From Lanius collurio (lineage: Eukaryota > Chordata > Aves > Passeriformes > Laniidae), in the NCBI GenBank assembly GCA_020086605.1, contig JACBWW010000015.1, forward strand, positions 15,503,081 through 15,567,080: 64,000 bases of DNA, written 5' to 3'. Shown here piece by piece: positions 28,267 to 43,200 of this stretch. The translations under genes were made by a program, and so were the position numbers. The notes below the pieces were generated by a model. It made no database searches, was not told where the DNA came from, and was given only the letters and a program-made list of their open reading frames with translations. The stretch's first letter is position 1, and every line of letters starts with the position of its first letter.

Positions 28267-31200
28267 CTACAAATAAAAACAGAGTAAGTTTTCCTTAGGA
28301 GCCACTAGAACTGAAGCCCTGTCTTGTCTTCAGCCAAGTATATTTTTATTTTATATTTTAACAGAAGGAATATTAGCTCCTAATCTAGGATGCCACTTTA
28401 ACAGGCAGGTTAGTGCATTTCAAAGAGATGACAAAGAATACCAAGATAAATTTACTCTTAGGAGTTGGTAGTGTCACCAAAACTTGGAGGCCAACACACA
28501 TAAACAAGCGGTATATGTATCCCTGCATTCAACAATTAGATCATCAACCCATGTCCAGTGCTGTGTCACATTCTGTTCTTCCTCACCCTGTACTTTCCCA
28601 TTCTCTATTCAGTCTTCTCTCTTTCAGTCATTCTGTTTGGTTTTGATTCCTAGCATGCTAATTTAGTCTCATGCACCTCCCAACAAATGGGTTTCAGAGG
28701 CGTGTACTCACCTGCTGGAACATAGAAGCAGTCCCCTGCAGTCAGGTAATACGATGTCTTATGTAACGTAACAATAACTTTGCCACGGATAATATGGAAA
28801 GCCTTAATGGAAGCCAAAGGGTTCTCAGGTTAGCAACACTTCCTTTGCAAACATTTAAGAAAGATACCCAAGAAAACATTTGCATACATATAACAAAAAT
28901 AAAAACCCAAATAAGATAGCAGAGCTGCAACTCCTTTTTTCCATTCTGATGGAAAATAAGATGCACAACTCAAAAGGCTGATGGGGTCCAGTTTTATTTC
29001 TCTGCTATTTCTATCTTGCCTGCAAGATCCAGAAAATAGTAGCACATGAACATACGGATTTAATACAAAGCAAGGCAGGGCAATGCGCATGCAAATTACC
29101 TCTAGCAAACAATTCATTAATGTTTATTTGTATTGAGGGGAGTCAGGGGGACCTCTCAACTTCTTCTGTTACTTCCACCCACTCCAACAGACCTTCTGTT
29201 TACCAAGTCCATTTTATAAAAATCAAAAAAAGCACACTTACTATTGTATCCATGTCGACAAACTGGTGCCCCTTTTCTTTAAATGGTTTCAGAATCAATC
29301 TACCAGTTGCAAAAAGAGATGTATTTAAATTTTTGTATATTTCTACTGCTTCATCTTTGACGTAGTAAGTGTGACTGCTTGCAGTGTTGATACAATCTAC
29401 AAAAAATGTCCAGGAGATTAACATTATTGCTACCACATAATTTGTCTTGTTACATGCTCAGTGCAGTACATACTGTTTCAGTGCAACACCTCCAAAAGCT
29501 AGACTCAATACTTAGCTGAAAAATCAGGACATTTTTTGTGTCTTCCTCAGAACTTTCTCCAAAAGAACAACGAATATTTCAAAATCTCACCTTTTTATGC
29601 CAAATGTGGTATGAACATTTTTTTTTTCTTATCAATCTACATGATTCAGGAAGTCCCTTGGTCACATCCCTTCAACTCACCTAGATGTACTTCCTTATTT
29701 GTTATTGGGTCCAGTACAATGGTTGGCTTAGACGTATCAGCCAGGGTGTGGTCCAAACTTGCAGGTATCTCTCTTCTATCTGAGGATACAAAGAAACCAA
29801 AACAAAGCCAGAAAAGTAATCAGTATAGATTTTAAAAAGTTAATCATTTAACCACAGCTTTTCCATAATTCTAACATCACACATTAAGTACTTTAATTTC
29901 CTGTAATAAGTGACTAAATAGACTGAATACTCTTCTTTAAAATAAAGAAAACCATCCATAAAAATTCTTTGAAAATGTCTTTTTCATTGAAATTATTTCT
30001 GTGTGTAAGAGATGAACACTCTCTAAATCCGAAGGAATTTCCTAGGATTTATCCAAGGAAATAATTTATCTTATGGTTTTAACAACAGTATTTATTCAAA
30101 AGTAAACTCTTGTGTTTTGAGAGAAGTGTTTTTCTAGCAACCGATGCCGAGAGAATATGAAATACATGACAAAGTATGAAGAACAAGTGTTTTTGCTCTT
30201 CCCTACTGCTGATAGGCATCAGGACACTTAAGAGAGAAAATGTTCAAAAGATAAGCACATGTCCAATTTTCCTTTTCTCAAGAAATAACATTACAGGAAG
30301 TTCACTGTAAGTTGTAAATCTGAGAACTATTTCTATAATAAAAAGGATTTTCCCAAAGCAATAGCCTAAGAACAGATGACAACACTATGCTTTTGAAAAA
30401 GAAAAGAGATGCTTTAGAATGTTCACGGCAGAATAAATATCCCAACGCTGTCTTGCAGAATTCTCTTAAGCAGACAATTTTAGCTCTACAGTGCACAGGA
30501 AATTTCTTTAAACACAGACAGAAGAAGCATGCTAAAGGCAAGCTACAGGATTTTGTAGGCACACATGGCAGCTTAAATACTCTTACAGCAAGACAGTCAG
30601 GGGGAGGAAGAAAGTTACGTGTTTGAACAGCTTTGTTCCAACATAACCACCTCTCCATAAAAAGAATCAGCAACAGGTGTAACTCTACAGCTATAAAAAC
30701 AGAATTTTTATTGTATCAGTAACATTTAAGAATTTGTGCTAGAAATTTTACTTGGCTGACAGGCCTTATATGCATCACTAAGACTGAAGGATGTGAACAA
30801 AGGACTGTCTCCAAGGATGAACATCTGTCACAGAGGAAATCAATCACCTCTGGAAGACAGTACAAAGGCACCTAAAGCAACCACTAGTTCTTGTAAGATA
30901 CAGAATGAACAGTCACTACCAGCTCAGGTCCTCATAGGCTGTAAATGACTCGTCTTACAATATAAACTGTACTTGGATCAAAGATTGACCTAGACCAGGG
31001 TCCTGTCTCCCATCAGTGGCCCAAAACATGTATTCCTTCCATTCCCAAAAATGCCATAATAACGTACTGACAGCTCAATGGAATATTTTCCACCTCTAAT
31101 CTGGAGCTCACAGGTTTTATTTAGAGCAATTAACAGTTAAGTCTCCTGTTAATACGCCCGGTTCTTGCCTTACATAAATATTTTTATGCACAATATTCTG

Positions 31201-34200
31201 GGGCAGGAAGCACACGGTGAGAATGACCCCCTTATTTTGCTGAAGAACCCAGCTGTCACAGTCTTCCTTCCACACTTTCTAGTTCTTGTGTTTAAAAAAA
31301 CAAGCAGAAAACCCCAGCAAGATCATTTATTTCTATTTCCCTTCTCCATGTCATGATTTCAGAAGTGTTTTTAGACCTCTTCCTTAGAGATCTCCATAGT
31401 ATTCTCTTCAGGGCTGAGGAGTCTTCACTACAGAAGTCCTTCTTCGTTTTTGATGAGCTTTCCCTAAACCTCTAGTCCTACCACTTGCTTTTTGAGGTAA
31501 GGAATAAAATTTACATGAAACACATGTAAAATTAGAAATTTGTAGCAACAGTGATTGTTTTCTTCCTTATTTCTCTGATGATTATTTCAGCCCTGATTAG
31601 TTTAGTGCTAGAACTGTATAGCATTTTCCATGCTTGTTAGCACTTGTTTTATTAATTCTATAACTTCACAGAGTAATGTTTCAGCTTGAAACAAAAGCTC
31701 TAGACAGTCCTCATAAAGAAAGGCTCTTTAGCATTAAAACATCTTCCAGAGAGCACAGCAAAAATAATTTGGCTTTTGGACTTTGACTCTCTTTTCTGAG
31801 CACAACTTACATATTTATTATCTACTGGACAGAGAGTCTGTTTGTTTAAACATAGATTTATTGCACACTTTGAACTATTTTATGCATTGTTCTTAAAGCT
31901 CACTCTTCACCTATTGTGTGGTGGTTTTGTATTTAATCTACAACAGCTTGAAACCCTACTAACGCTCTGCTGTATTTTTAGATGCGTTATTACAGGTACC
32001 AGTAAAATGGCCACAAGTTTTTATACCTTAACTGTGCACACTAGCATCACAATCTGAACACAAAATAAGTACAGTTTAGTTTCTTCAGCCTCTGCTTTAA
32101 AGGCACAAAAGCACTTCGGGGTACATCCAGCATTTCTTCCTTTCTTACTCTAAGGAGCAAACAATTTTCTAACAAGAATGTACAGCATTGCTGTAGATCC
32201 AGTAGGAGCAGGTTTTTCCACATCAGATCACATTAATAAATTATATAAAATCATTTTCACCCAGAGAGAGAATTGAGTGTTTATGGGAAGAGACTTTTTT
32301 AAGTATTCCAACAAAAAAGTCTGTGTTCATACCTGTTTTATCTCTTGTCTGTTTGGGATGATCCTTCTTTCTTTTGCTCTTCCTGGGAGATGGTGTTTGT
32401 GGATGCACTAATCCACTAATCACAAGCCCTCCTGAAACAAAAGTAAGTTAAACAAACTTCCCTAACTCATAGCAAGTTTAATAGAATGCAAACTTGACCA
32501 ACCAAACAGCATTTCAACTGAGAATATGCTTCCTTTATGCTGAACTTTTCAGATCACTTTAGAAAGCCAGAACAAACAAAAAAGTTTTTCAGCATTAAGT
32601 ATTTTGGAGTGCAATGCAACTTGGGACGTTTTGAAAATAATTTGATTAAATTTCAGCCAAAGAACATTTCAGAAAACCATGACATGCAAGGAATATTTAA
32701 GACAAAATATCACTTTTAGGGACACAAAGAAATACTATTTTTGAGTGAACTAATTAATTGGGAAAGGACTAAAGTAGGCTGAATTGTCAACAAAAAAAAT
32801 TCCTGAGAACAAGATTTATTAGATTTATTTTCTCACTTAAGGTATTTAACACTGAGACTGAATAAAATATTAAAGTATCAGCTCTGGGAAACAATCCTCA
32901 CACAAAGATAAACACTCCAAAGAATGATCCAGTAGATTGTTTCTTCTTCCAATATCATACATAATCTCTGACATAAAAAAAACCACTAGTACAGAGAAAG
33001 TGTTCTGTTCTTCCCTAAACAGTGAAGGCAACGCAAGGATACTTAACATGCTCTGCTGATACTCTTTTCAGCTGACATAGGAGTGTCAAAAGAGAAAAGG
33101 AGTAGTACATGGAGAGATGCCTAAATAACTGGAGACCACAAATAATCTTTTTTTAAAAAGTTATCCAATAATAAGTGTCTCAAAGCTCTCACAGCACAAG
33201 ATCAACTCACAGATTTCTCTTTTCTGCTCTATCAGAAGGAAGCAAATAAGTATTGTGGAACTAATACCTGAAGGCTCCATGGTATAGTTTATGCGCTCGC
33301 CTCTCCAGTATTCCAGAGGTCTTAACCGTATCCTTTTTGTCCGACGAACATTAGGTGTGTTGGTAGGCATTACTAATTTGAAGGATGAAGTCATCCACAT
33401 CAAGTATGAAAGAAAAATTCAGAGTCAGAAAACATTAAGTAGCCTTTCCTCTTGTTCTGTACCTCAAGAGGGTCAGCTCTTCCCAGCTGGTATTTTTGTC
33501 ACACTGCTATCATGACAAGAAAATAGGATTCAAGTATTGCCAAATGCCTTCTTTTGCATACATCAGTATTTCACTCTCCTTTTATTTAAACAATCATCAC
33601 CCTGACTGGACGTTAGATTTCATTCTATATATCTTAGTGAACCACAGATACATAGACATTAGGAGCTCAAGCCCAAAGACAGCAAACATGCTACAGCTGT
33701 GAAGCCAAAGCTCTAGACGAAGACTAAGAACCCTGACTGAATCTGGGGGATTTCATTAGCAACCATGAAAAGGCACTGCATCGGTTATGACAAAGGGAGG
33801 CTAACAGAGACTGCATAAGGCACATCCTTCCCTTCCAGACTCATAAATTCTGTTTCCAGGGTCCAGAAGAGGAGCACTTTTGCAAACAAACTCCACATAC
33901 TTCCAAGATTTCTCAGATATTTATCTTCAGATGTACTAATCACATCGTCCAACTTTCAAGTTATGCAAGCTGCCATATATGAATACAGTAAGATATGATA
34001 TTTTAGCATTTATAAGAAAGAGTAAAAGCCCCTTGAGATCTCAGAGAAAATTAATCAGGAATATTTACATGTTAAAAATGGTAAATACAAAACAGTTGCT
34101 GAAACAGTTTTCCATGTTAGACAACTAAAGTGCTGTGCATAAAAAAAATGAAGTCAATAAAAAACATGCACAATGTAAAACAGACAAGCATGGGACTACA

Positions 34201-37200
34201 ACTGACTGCATTCCCATTGTCCCACCCTATCCAGACTCAGACCACCACAGAAGGCAGGTTATTTGCACCCTCAGTTTTACAGTGTAAAACCAATTCAAAC
34301 TCTTACTGTTGTCACTGAACAATAAGAGATTGTCTTGACTCAGTTGTTTAGGAATATATTCAGTGCACATAGCTGGGTGTGCAGCTGCAGTGCCAGCCAG
34401 AGATTGAGCTTGGAGTAGGAGCCTCAGGCACGAGGTCATGAACTGATGCTGACCCTTTGCACAACAAAGGGTACAGGGATCTGTGGCCCAGCCAGGTGAC
34501 CAGACACTCAGAAACACAGCAGGAGCTGAGGACTCAGCTGGAAGGAACAGCAGGACCCCAGACTGTGAGGGTACAGAAACCCAGATAGTCCTTTGTTCCA
34601 GTTAAAGCTGTTATTCCTTTGCCACACCATAAAATTACCTTAAGGAAAAAACGGTTTGAGACTCTGCCATGGGAAACCCAGGGTCAAGCCAGCAAGGAAA
34701 CCATGTCTAGCTGTGTAGGGAGTCAAGTGGGGCACCTGTCAGAGAACTGGAGCCACCCACTGTGAAGGGGATTCAGTCCCAGGACTTAAAAGTCTCTGCT
34801 GGTGGGAGTGTGACTGCCAGAGGAGCTCCTGGATGGTCAGACATGAAAGTTTCCTTAACACTACATCATGAAAAACGGAAGTGTGAAAGTTTAAAAGATA
34901 ATTGCTGAATATGGCAATAAAAAAAGAAACAATAGAAGTTTCTAAAAATAACTTTATAATTAAGAGAAGGGCTATACCTGAAGAAATAACAAACCCTCTC
35001 TGTAAATACTTAAGAACAGATGAACCCATTCCTAGGTGTTTGCCTGTCTCCTTCAGCAACATCTCTATGAAGCTGAAAATGCATTTACATTCACACACTT
35101 ACATTATGATATTTTAAAATACTCTTACCTATTTTATGTCTTGCTATGTTGTCTGACAACAGATGTCTTAATTTGTAATTCAAGTCTTCAGAATTATCTG
35201 AAAGCACATTTTAAAACCCCACCACCAAAGGCGTTTATTATTCCTGACTTTTTTCAATGTACCCACTAGAAGCAACCAAAAGTAAAACAGAAGTCTCAAG
35301 GATAGTGCTTCCAGTAACTCCTTTTGCTACAAACATATATGAAACCCAGTGTAGATAAACAGTATATATAATTAGTTTTTAAACAGAGTAAACTTAAACA
35401 TTACTTCAAAACTATACATTCAAGTAAATACTCCTCAGACCTATCCCTCTTGATAAAACAAATATTGACAAATTACAAACTATTACACATTGATCAAACT
35501 GCAAGGTCATTCAGATTTATATCACTCAAGCCTAACTTTAGAACAAATTTTTTACCAGAACACACACAAAACTAGGTATCTGAAGAAAGCATTGCATGGA
35601 CTAATAACATTCATATCTGGCCCTGAAACACTAAAGAAAAGACTTCATATCTCCATGGCTCATGTTCATTATGATAACATGTGCCACTTGTGTAGTGAAA
35701 CTTAAAACTCTAATAACAAGTAATAACACACACACACAAACCTCCGAACACAAAACCCAACCAACCAACCAAAAAAAACCCCTAACATAACAAAACAAAA
35801 GCAAACAAACAAAAAACCCTCAAACAAAACCAATAAACACCGCCCCCCCCCCCCCCAAAAAAAAAAAAAAAAAAAAAAAACCCACCAAACCAAAGTATTC
35901 TTTGGTGAACAGGCCATGACACCATTAATGCTGTAACTTGGCTCAGGGTTGCCTGAAGTGACTCCATACAGGACCACCACATGGCAACACATCAAACTGG
36001 TACAAACTGAGCCTGAAAATTTTTTTCAAAGTATTTTGGGAAGAATAACTTAAGCCAGGTAGGCATGATGCCAAACTATGGAGGCCTGTGTTCTCCCAAA
36101 GCCAACAACCTAAAGCTAGTATGCTGCACCACACACTTGGAGAGAAACGTAACCACAGCCAATAAAACCTGCATTTCTCATTCTGGACAAGCTGAACACA
36201 ACAAAAATTACTGAAATATCAGTTACAGTTTATAAGCAGCTTATACATAAAATGCAAGGAAATACCAAGTTTAAACGTTACCTGAAGATGTATCATCCTG
36301 TTCAGGAGACCTACTGCTGGAAGCAAACTTATCACAGTCTTCTAGAACTGGTCCACTGCAAAGGAAAAAAAAAATACACCTGCTTGAACATGTTAAATGT
36401 CAAAGGAGCATTACAGCACTGCCAAGAACAGTGAATTTAAGCTAGTTTCAGATCATGTGTGCTGGGTTTTATTTTTAAAAATGTCCATACCAATTAGACA
36501 CTGAAGCAAATGACTGCTCCTTAGAAATTACAGGCCAAGAAGTTCATTAACTACTCCTCTACTCAGTCATCAGGCAGACAAATTAGTGTCAACACCTCTC
36601 TAAACAGTTTTCCTGAACTTTTTCTTTTTCTCCCTTCTAGAATAGACCTTCTCCTCACCTCTGTAGCATTACCTAACAAACCATTTTCCATATACCATGA
36701 TTATAGAAGTGCTTTAAAGAGTTGTTTTGCACACAGTAAGGAAAGAACAGCAAAATAGCTTTTAATACATAGTCTGTCATAAAATCTCCCCCATAAAATG
36801 GCAAAAATTTACACATATAACACCAACAGAGATTCTCTAGCAATCAAGCCACTTGTAACAGGATTTCTCCTACAGCCTTAACATCAGGACCCTTAACTTT
36901 TCTTATTCCCCAATCTGAGGCTGTGCTTCACTGCTTTTACTGTGCCAGTGAAGTTCAGCTGTTATCCACCTCAACTCCAAAAGATGCATTTCAATTATCT
37001 AGATTAGCAAACCTACACTACCAATTTTCCAAGTGAGTCTGCAGTAGGCTCCCTTAGAATTAATGCTCCCAACATTTTCAGTAGAATGACTGCACAAGAA
37101 TTTAATAAATTCACAGACTGCCACTCCTGTTTCCTTTGTTATTAAGTTCCCATCCCATGACAGGGGGAGATACATGCCTGTGTACATGCACAGAGAGTTT

Positions 37201-40200
37201 GGATTGTAGATATAGTTCTATACCCTACTTGACATCAATTTTATTAGTGCAGCAGTCATTAGTTCTAGGAGCATTGGTATTTCTGTTCAAAAATTACACG
37301 CTAATGTGGAAACAAGCCTCAAAGGAAAGAAATCCCCAAAGGCACGAAACTTATTATGACTCCTTATTCATGACAGGAAGAAAAATTGTATTACTTTATT
37401 AACTGTTTCAGCACAGTATTTAAAGCCCCCAAGCATGAATCACAATCCTGTTCTACTTGGTGCTTCACCAGTAGGGCACAGAACACAGCAGCCCTACCAG
37501 CTGCTCAGTCTCAGGGGGGTCTCAGTGGGGCAGAAGTAGGATTAAATTAACTTTTTTCAGACAACTCAGGAAATTACCTTTCGCAACTCACAACCTTCTC
37601 AGCTACAAAGGAATCTCTAGAAAAGAAAAAATTATTATTATATTTGGTGTTAAGTCAACTTAATGAAAGGAAACTGTAGGTCAATAATTTTGCGTCCTGA
37701 GCAAAACTATAAAAAAAGGCATTAAAAAAATTAAAAAGCAATGCAAAGAACAATGATTATAAACCAAGTTTTAGAACTTTGAACTTAGTCTTTAGGTTGA
37801 CAAAAATAAATACAGCTGAAGAATTAAATGCTGTGTTTTCTAAATTTTTTTTTTCCAAAAGGAACAAATTTGACAGTGAAGTTACTCTGTGGGTGGTGGG
37901 GTTGTGTTAAACAGGATCTGCTCTGCAAGTCTCACAAGAACACTTTAACTAGAACAAGCTTCCTCATGTAGGAGGCGCTAAACACAGTACTCAGCTTTGA
38001 GAAAAGAATGTTAATTAAACTGCTTGGTTTCTCTATTAACTATTCAACCAGCCTCAAACTATAACATATTTCAACTGGGCCATCTCTGCTTAAAAGGTGA
38101 CAAGATGTGTTTAATTGTCTACCAAGTTATACACCACCTTTGTAAGGAATAACACAAAAAGCTTACTGTAGTCCATGTTGCCTGCTATGTTTTCTTTTGT
38201 TATTTTTTATTTTCACATCTGATAACTTCTGTTTCTTCCTTGCCATGTCCTGTACAGAAGAGCTGTCAGAATCTGTTTGAGACTCAGTGTCTTCAGGGCT
38301 TGAGCAAAGAGCTTTATTGGTTCTACGTGGAATCTTTTTGGGTATCTTCCTTGAAGACTTGGCAGACAACTGTTTCTTTTCAGGACTCTTCGCGCTGTCC
38401 ACGAGATGCTGTAGTGCTTTTGGAGTTCTGTTATTTGCACCACCAGGTGACTCTGGTTTATGTGATACATTTCTATGCTTTTTGGACTTAGTCAACTTCT
38501 GAATCACAGGAGTCTCTAATTTCTCACGCAAAGGTGTGATGCATACTTCATTCAATTCTACAGACTCTCTTTCAAGCTCTTCTTCACCAGGTTCACTGTC
38601 AGAACTCTCCTCTCTTTGTAACTGAGGCTTTTTTTTACTACTTTTCTGGACAGATTTTTTATGCTTCTTCCTTGTATTTCCTGTCCCTCTCTTAGCTGCT
38701 TTAACTTTTGGAAGTTTCTTCTTAGCACTTTGCTTCTTCTTAACTGTATGTTGAGAAGCTTTAGAAGCCAACTGCAGATTCTTGGAAGACTTGAGAGACT
38801 TTTTTAGAGACACAGTCTGCTCTTCTTGATGCCCAGATGAGGGCACAGGCAAATCCTCACTTGGCAGCATCCTTGTTTCACACTGTTCTTCATCAGAGGG
38901 TTTTGTTTCCAGTCCAGACCACGACAACATCAGTTCTTCAGCTTCTGGTTTCCCGGATTTGTTCTTTTTCTGGTTTGGAGAGTCTTGTCTAAGTGAATCC
39001 TTTTTATTCTTTCCTGTCAATACACAAAACATTTGGACATTATTACCTTTTCCCATAAAACCTGAAGATATATGTTGATATCTGAACGCACAAAAACAAA
39101 GAATCAAAATGGGGAAGGAAAAAAAAAAAAAAGAGGTATCACAAAACCAGTTTTATCACCGATGGCTAAAAGAAGGCTTTCACTAAACCTTTTGGCATAT
39201 TTTCAGTATTTCCTAGTTAAAAAAGGGGCAGAAATGTTACATTCAGTGTGCTTTCCAGTTTTCAGTGTTCCCTTCTACAAAACCCTTCACAAATAATTCC
39301 TAAAACTCAATCCCCTTTCTGTTCAAAGCACATAACCTTCCTTCTATGGAGAGAGGAACAAAAGCTTGTGGGTACCTACCTTCTGTGACTCCTCATAAGA
39401 AAAGACAACACTGCTAATTTAATTTTCAATGTCCTAACAGGAAAGGCAAAGGGTGTGGCAAAAAAGTGAAGACTTTCTGTCTCACCCAAATCTAACTGTG
39501 CAACTGAAACACCAAAAAGGAATCCATTAACAGCTATCATCTACTTTATTATCATTTCCTTATAAACCACCAGAAAATAATCCGGTAATGTGACCTGGAA
39601 GGAAATTCTGAAGAGCTGTTAAATAACTTACCCATACAAGTACTCTTACGGCTTTGAGATGTAATGACGTTTTCTTCACTATTACAGATTGGATCTGACT
39701 CTGATATTTCTTTGAGGTCAAAAGCTCCAACATCCAGATGATCCAGTTTCTGTTTAGTAAGTGCTTTAGCCTGTACTTTTCTGGTTTTGACTTTCTTATT
39801 CTTTGGCTTGTCCTTTTCAGAAGGCTGAGATTTAGAAATAGGAGTTGTGGAGCCATCACTTTTTAATCTTTTGCTCTTGCTGGGTATTGAAATCCAGGAA
39901 GTAGAAAATGCATCATCTGATTCATCAATTAAAAATTCACATTCATTTTCTATTTCTGTATCTTGATGTTTCAAAGGCTGAAGTGATGGTGGTGATATTG
40001 AGGTTGAATATCTAAAGAAAGGATAGAAAAAAGCATTCATATCATTCAGGGTTAGGGGGAAATTGACTTTCAGTCTTTCAAATCTAGTGATGATTCCCAA
40101 CACCTAGACACCATACAGAACATTCCTCAGAAGAATTATTATAAAGTTCATCCCTTATTCTTTCCACATTAAGCCTCAAAACAAACCTCTGTCCAAGTGT

Positions 40201-43200
40201 TCTTGTTGCTACAGCTGCTAAGACAGCTGAAGAGAAAGACTTCTCTTTCCGGGCAGAAGAAGCAGAAACACGTTCTGTTCCTTGCACAAGAATAACCTGC
40301 TCATCTCTCCCAGGCGGAGGTCCTTCCAAATTTCCAGCTTCTCCACAGCTCTTTGCTGCAGCTGGCGTATTCCAGTCATCAAAACGCAATCTATGAATGA
40401 AAAACATCATTCAAACCTGTTGCTATGAATCCTGAGTGCACAATAAAGCATTGTGAGGATGAACGGATGCTCCTGCTGACAGCATCTCACTTCTTACGAA
40501 TGAGCTTCCATTTGGAAACTTGCTGGAACACAGGTTAGCAGTAGTACTTTCCAGCATAGTAACAAGTGTCCACAGGCAACACAGAGTCAGCATGTGACTC
40601 TTGGTCAAAGCTAAGGCTGCTCAACAAGACAAATTCCTAATTTTAGGAGAATGTGCTTCAGAAATCATCAGGTTTCCTTGACTGCAGGTGCACTATCTTT
40701 CCAATCTCATTCCATCAAGGGGAGCCAATGGGATGAGTGTCAGTCGATCATTATGATCTACCCCAAAGATTCAATCCTCTAGGAAAGCAGAATTGTGGCC
40801 AGGACCACAAGCCATTGGTGCAGTTCAGCTTCAAATCTTCCAACAGGGAGATAATAATCACAACTGAAGTCGTTTTACTTTGTATAAAATATCTGTATAT
40901 TCAGAGTGAGAGGAACAATGCTCATTTCTGCTTTAACAAATTCTTGTTAACTTTTAAAGTCAACACAGTCAATAGGAATTCACTGAAGAAGTCTAGACTG
41001 TCTGAGAAGCTGGCATTTTGGTGCACTTTCCTAATAAACAGAGTTTAAATCTATTCTGACAGGCTTCCTTCACTTGGAAGGAATATTAAATAAAAAATAT
41101 TAAATAAAAAATAATTCTGCCCTTTATAAATCCAGATATGGAAGCTTTCTAAAAAGTTTGGAATTCTTTTTGGAGTTCATAATCCAAACTCAGTTTACCC
41201 TGAGGTGAGGGGCACACACAGAATATGACACCACACCATGTTCAGCTCTACTTACTTAACTACAGGAGAGCTTTTCACTTCCTCCATAGGAAAAGGTGAT
41301 CCAACAGACCCACGATTATCCTCAGAGCCCAAAAGCATGGCTGGACTCTGGCACAGTGCTTCAGCATCTTTCAATGCGCTATTTTTATCTCTTTTAGACA
41401 CAGAAGACTCTGGTTTTTTAGATGCAGCTACGTAATTGTGTGTTGCAGGCTTCAGGCGTGATTCACATGACTGTCCTGTCATATATATAGAACAGGTTTA
41501 ATTATTTTACTTGGAACCTTACAAAATCCCAAGAAATAGTTACTTTAAAAACCTTAATTCAGTCATAGTGCGACCAACCTCTGCTGCTGACTCGTTTTAG
41601 CGGTGAGGCAGGTGAGGGCTCTGCAGACTTACGGGCTGTTTTCACAGACTTGGCTGACCCTGCCTTGGGCTATCGTAGTTGGTAATGAATAATAAGACAA
41701 AGTAAAATATTTGATAAAGCAATGGTATTTTAACAGGAATAACCATTTCTACAGAACATGATATAATCTCCTTCCCTTAATTCATCCTCATTCAAATCAC
41801 GGTTCTATTTTAAGTAAACACTTCAATTCTCTTTTGTGTAAAACTTTCTAAAAGTAACTGCAAGTTTCAAGTAACAGGTAAAACAGTGTGTACAGTAAAA
41901 ATCTATATGCAGCCTTAAATAGACATCCTGCTAATCTCAAGGTAAACTATTTATTATATCATTAGAATTAATTTAAACAATTTAATTCACCTTTATTAAG
42001 ACGGATGAGGTTTAGCAAGAATTGCTTTGAGTTTATATTCTAACATCAGACTAAAGTAAACAAACACCATTATAATGTTGCCTGTTCTCAACCCTGCCAT
42101 TAACAGAACAACCTACTTAAAAAAAAGTAAAATCAAAATATTAAAAATAAGTATACAAACTAGATTATTGGCATCATCCTCTCAGGCAGCACACTAGGGC
42201 CTTCGAATTGTTTCCCCTCTTCAACAAAGTTACACGAATATGAAGTTATTGTACAGACAACTATTAGGAGTTAACAAGCTGCTTTTCTACATGAATCACC
42301 TATAAATTTTACTGTCCATCTGATAGCTAAGAATTGTTTCCATACATCTGGAAAAGTGACCACAACCAAATCCAAAAGAGTTCAAGATAGCCATACCCAT
42401 CACTAATAATAAGGCAGCATGCTTCAGCCTGAGACCAAAAGAAATTTAACTATTCTGGATAAAAAAGATGAAGAAGCTTTCTTTAGTAAAAAGCCAAGAA
42501 AAAATGCTATTAAATAATTCTACTTACAGAATATTTACTATTAGAGCACAACAAACTAAGAAAAAAACCCCACATTTTCAACAACTATTATATGCCATTA
42601 AATTATAGTCTATATATTTTTACAAGTGCTCATACAGAACTAAATGCTATAGAATTAAACTCGTACCCGCTCGAAACTGTACCCAGTGCTACACTGTGAC
42701 ACTGACATAACTCACCTTTCGGCTCTGCATTGAAGTTCTCTTCTCATTTTCCAAAATAAAGGTTGAGTAATTTGGAGAGTTTATTGTAAGATCACTGCTG
42801 CAACCTATGAAGAAAAAAAATGTAAATATGGGAATCTTAAAATTGTTCAGGTTTCATTTATTTTAACAAGTTCTAAGGCTTACTGAAGTCCTTTAAATCC
42901 AAACAAGAAAGGAATCAGCTGCTGAGGAAGAGATTACCTTTATAAGACAGCTAAGACATAGTTTTAAGAAGCTGGGAAGAGGCTGCTCTTAAAAAGCCTG
43001 AGAAATACTATTTTTATACATTTTATCTCTATCTTTTATTTCTATCTACTTACCAACAAATATAACACAAGGAAGAAATTACTTTTTTTCTTTTATCAGC
43101 AAATTAAGCAAAACACCAAATAAGAGCTTACTTTCAAAACAATCCTGTATGAGTTTTATTACGTTTTGACCCGGCTGTACATCAATCTTATTTCTAGAAA

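Noticed and set aside
35702..35995. Minus-strand frames with poly-Phe and poly-Gly
   Set aside because: Translation of the poly-A/poly-C tract.
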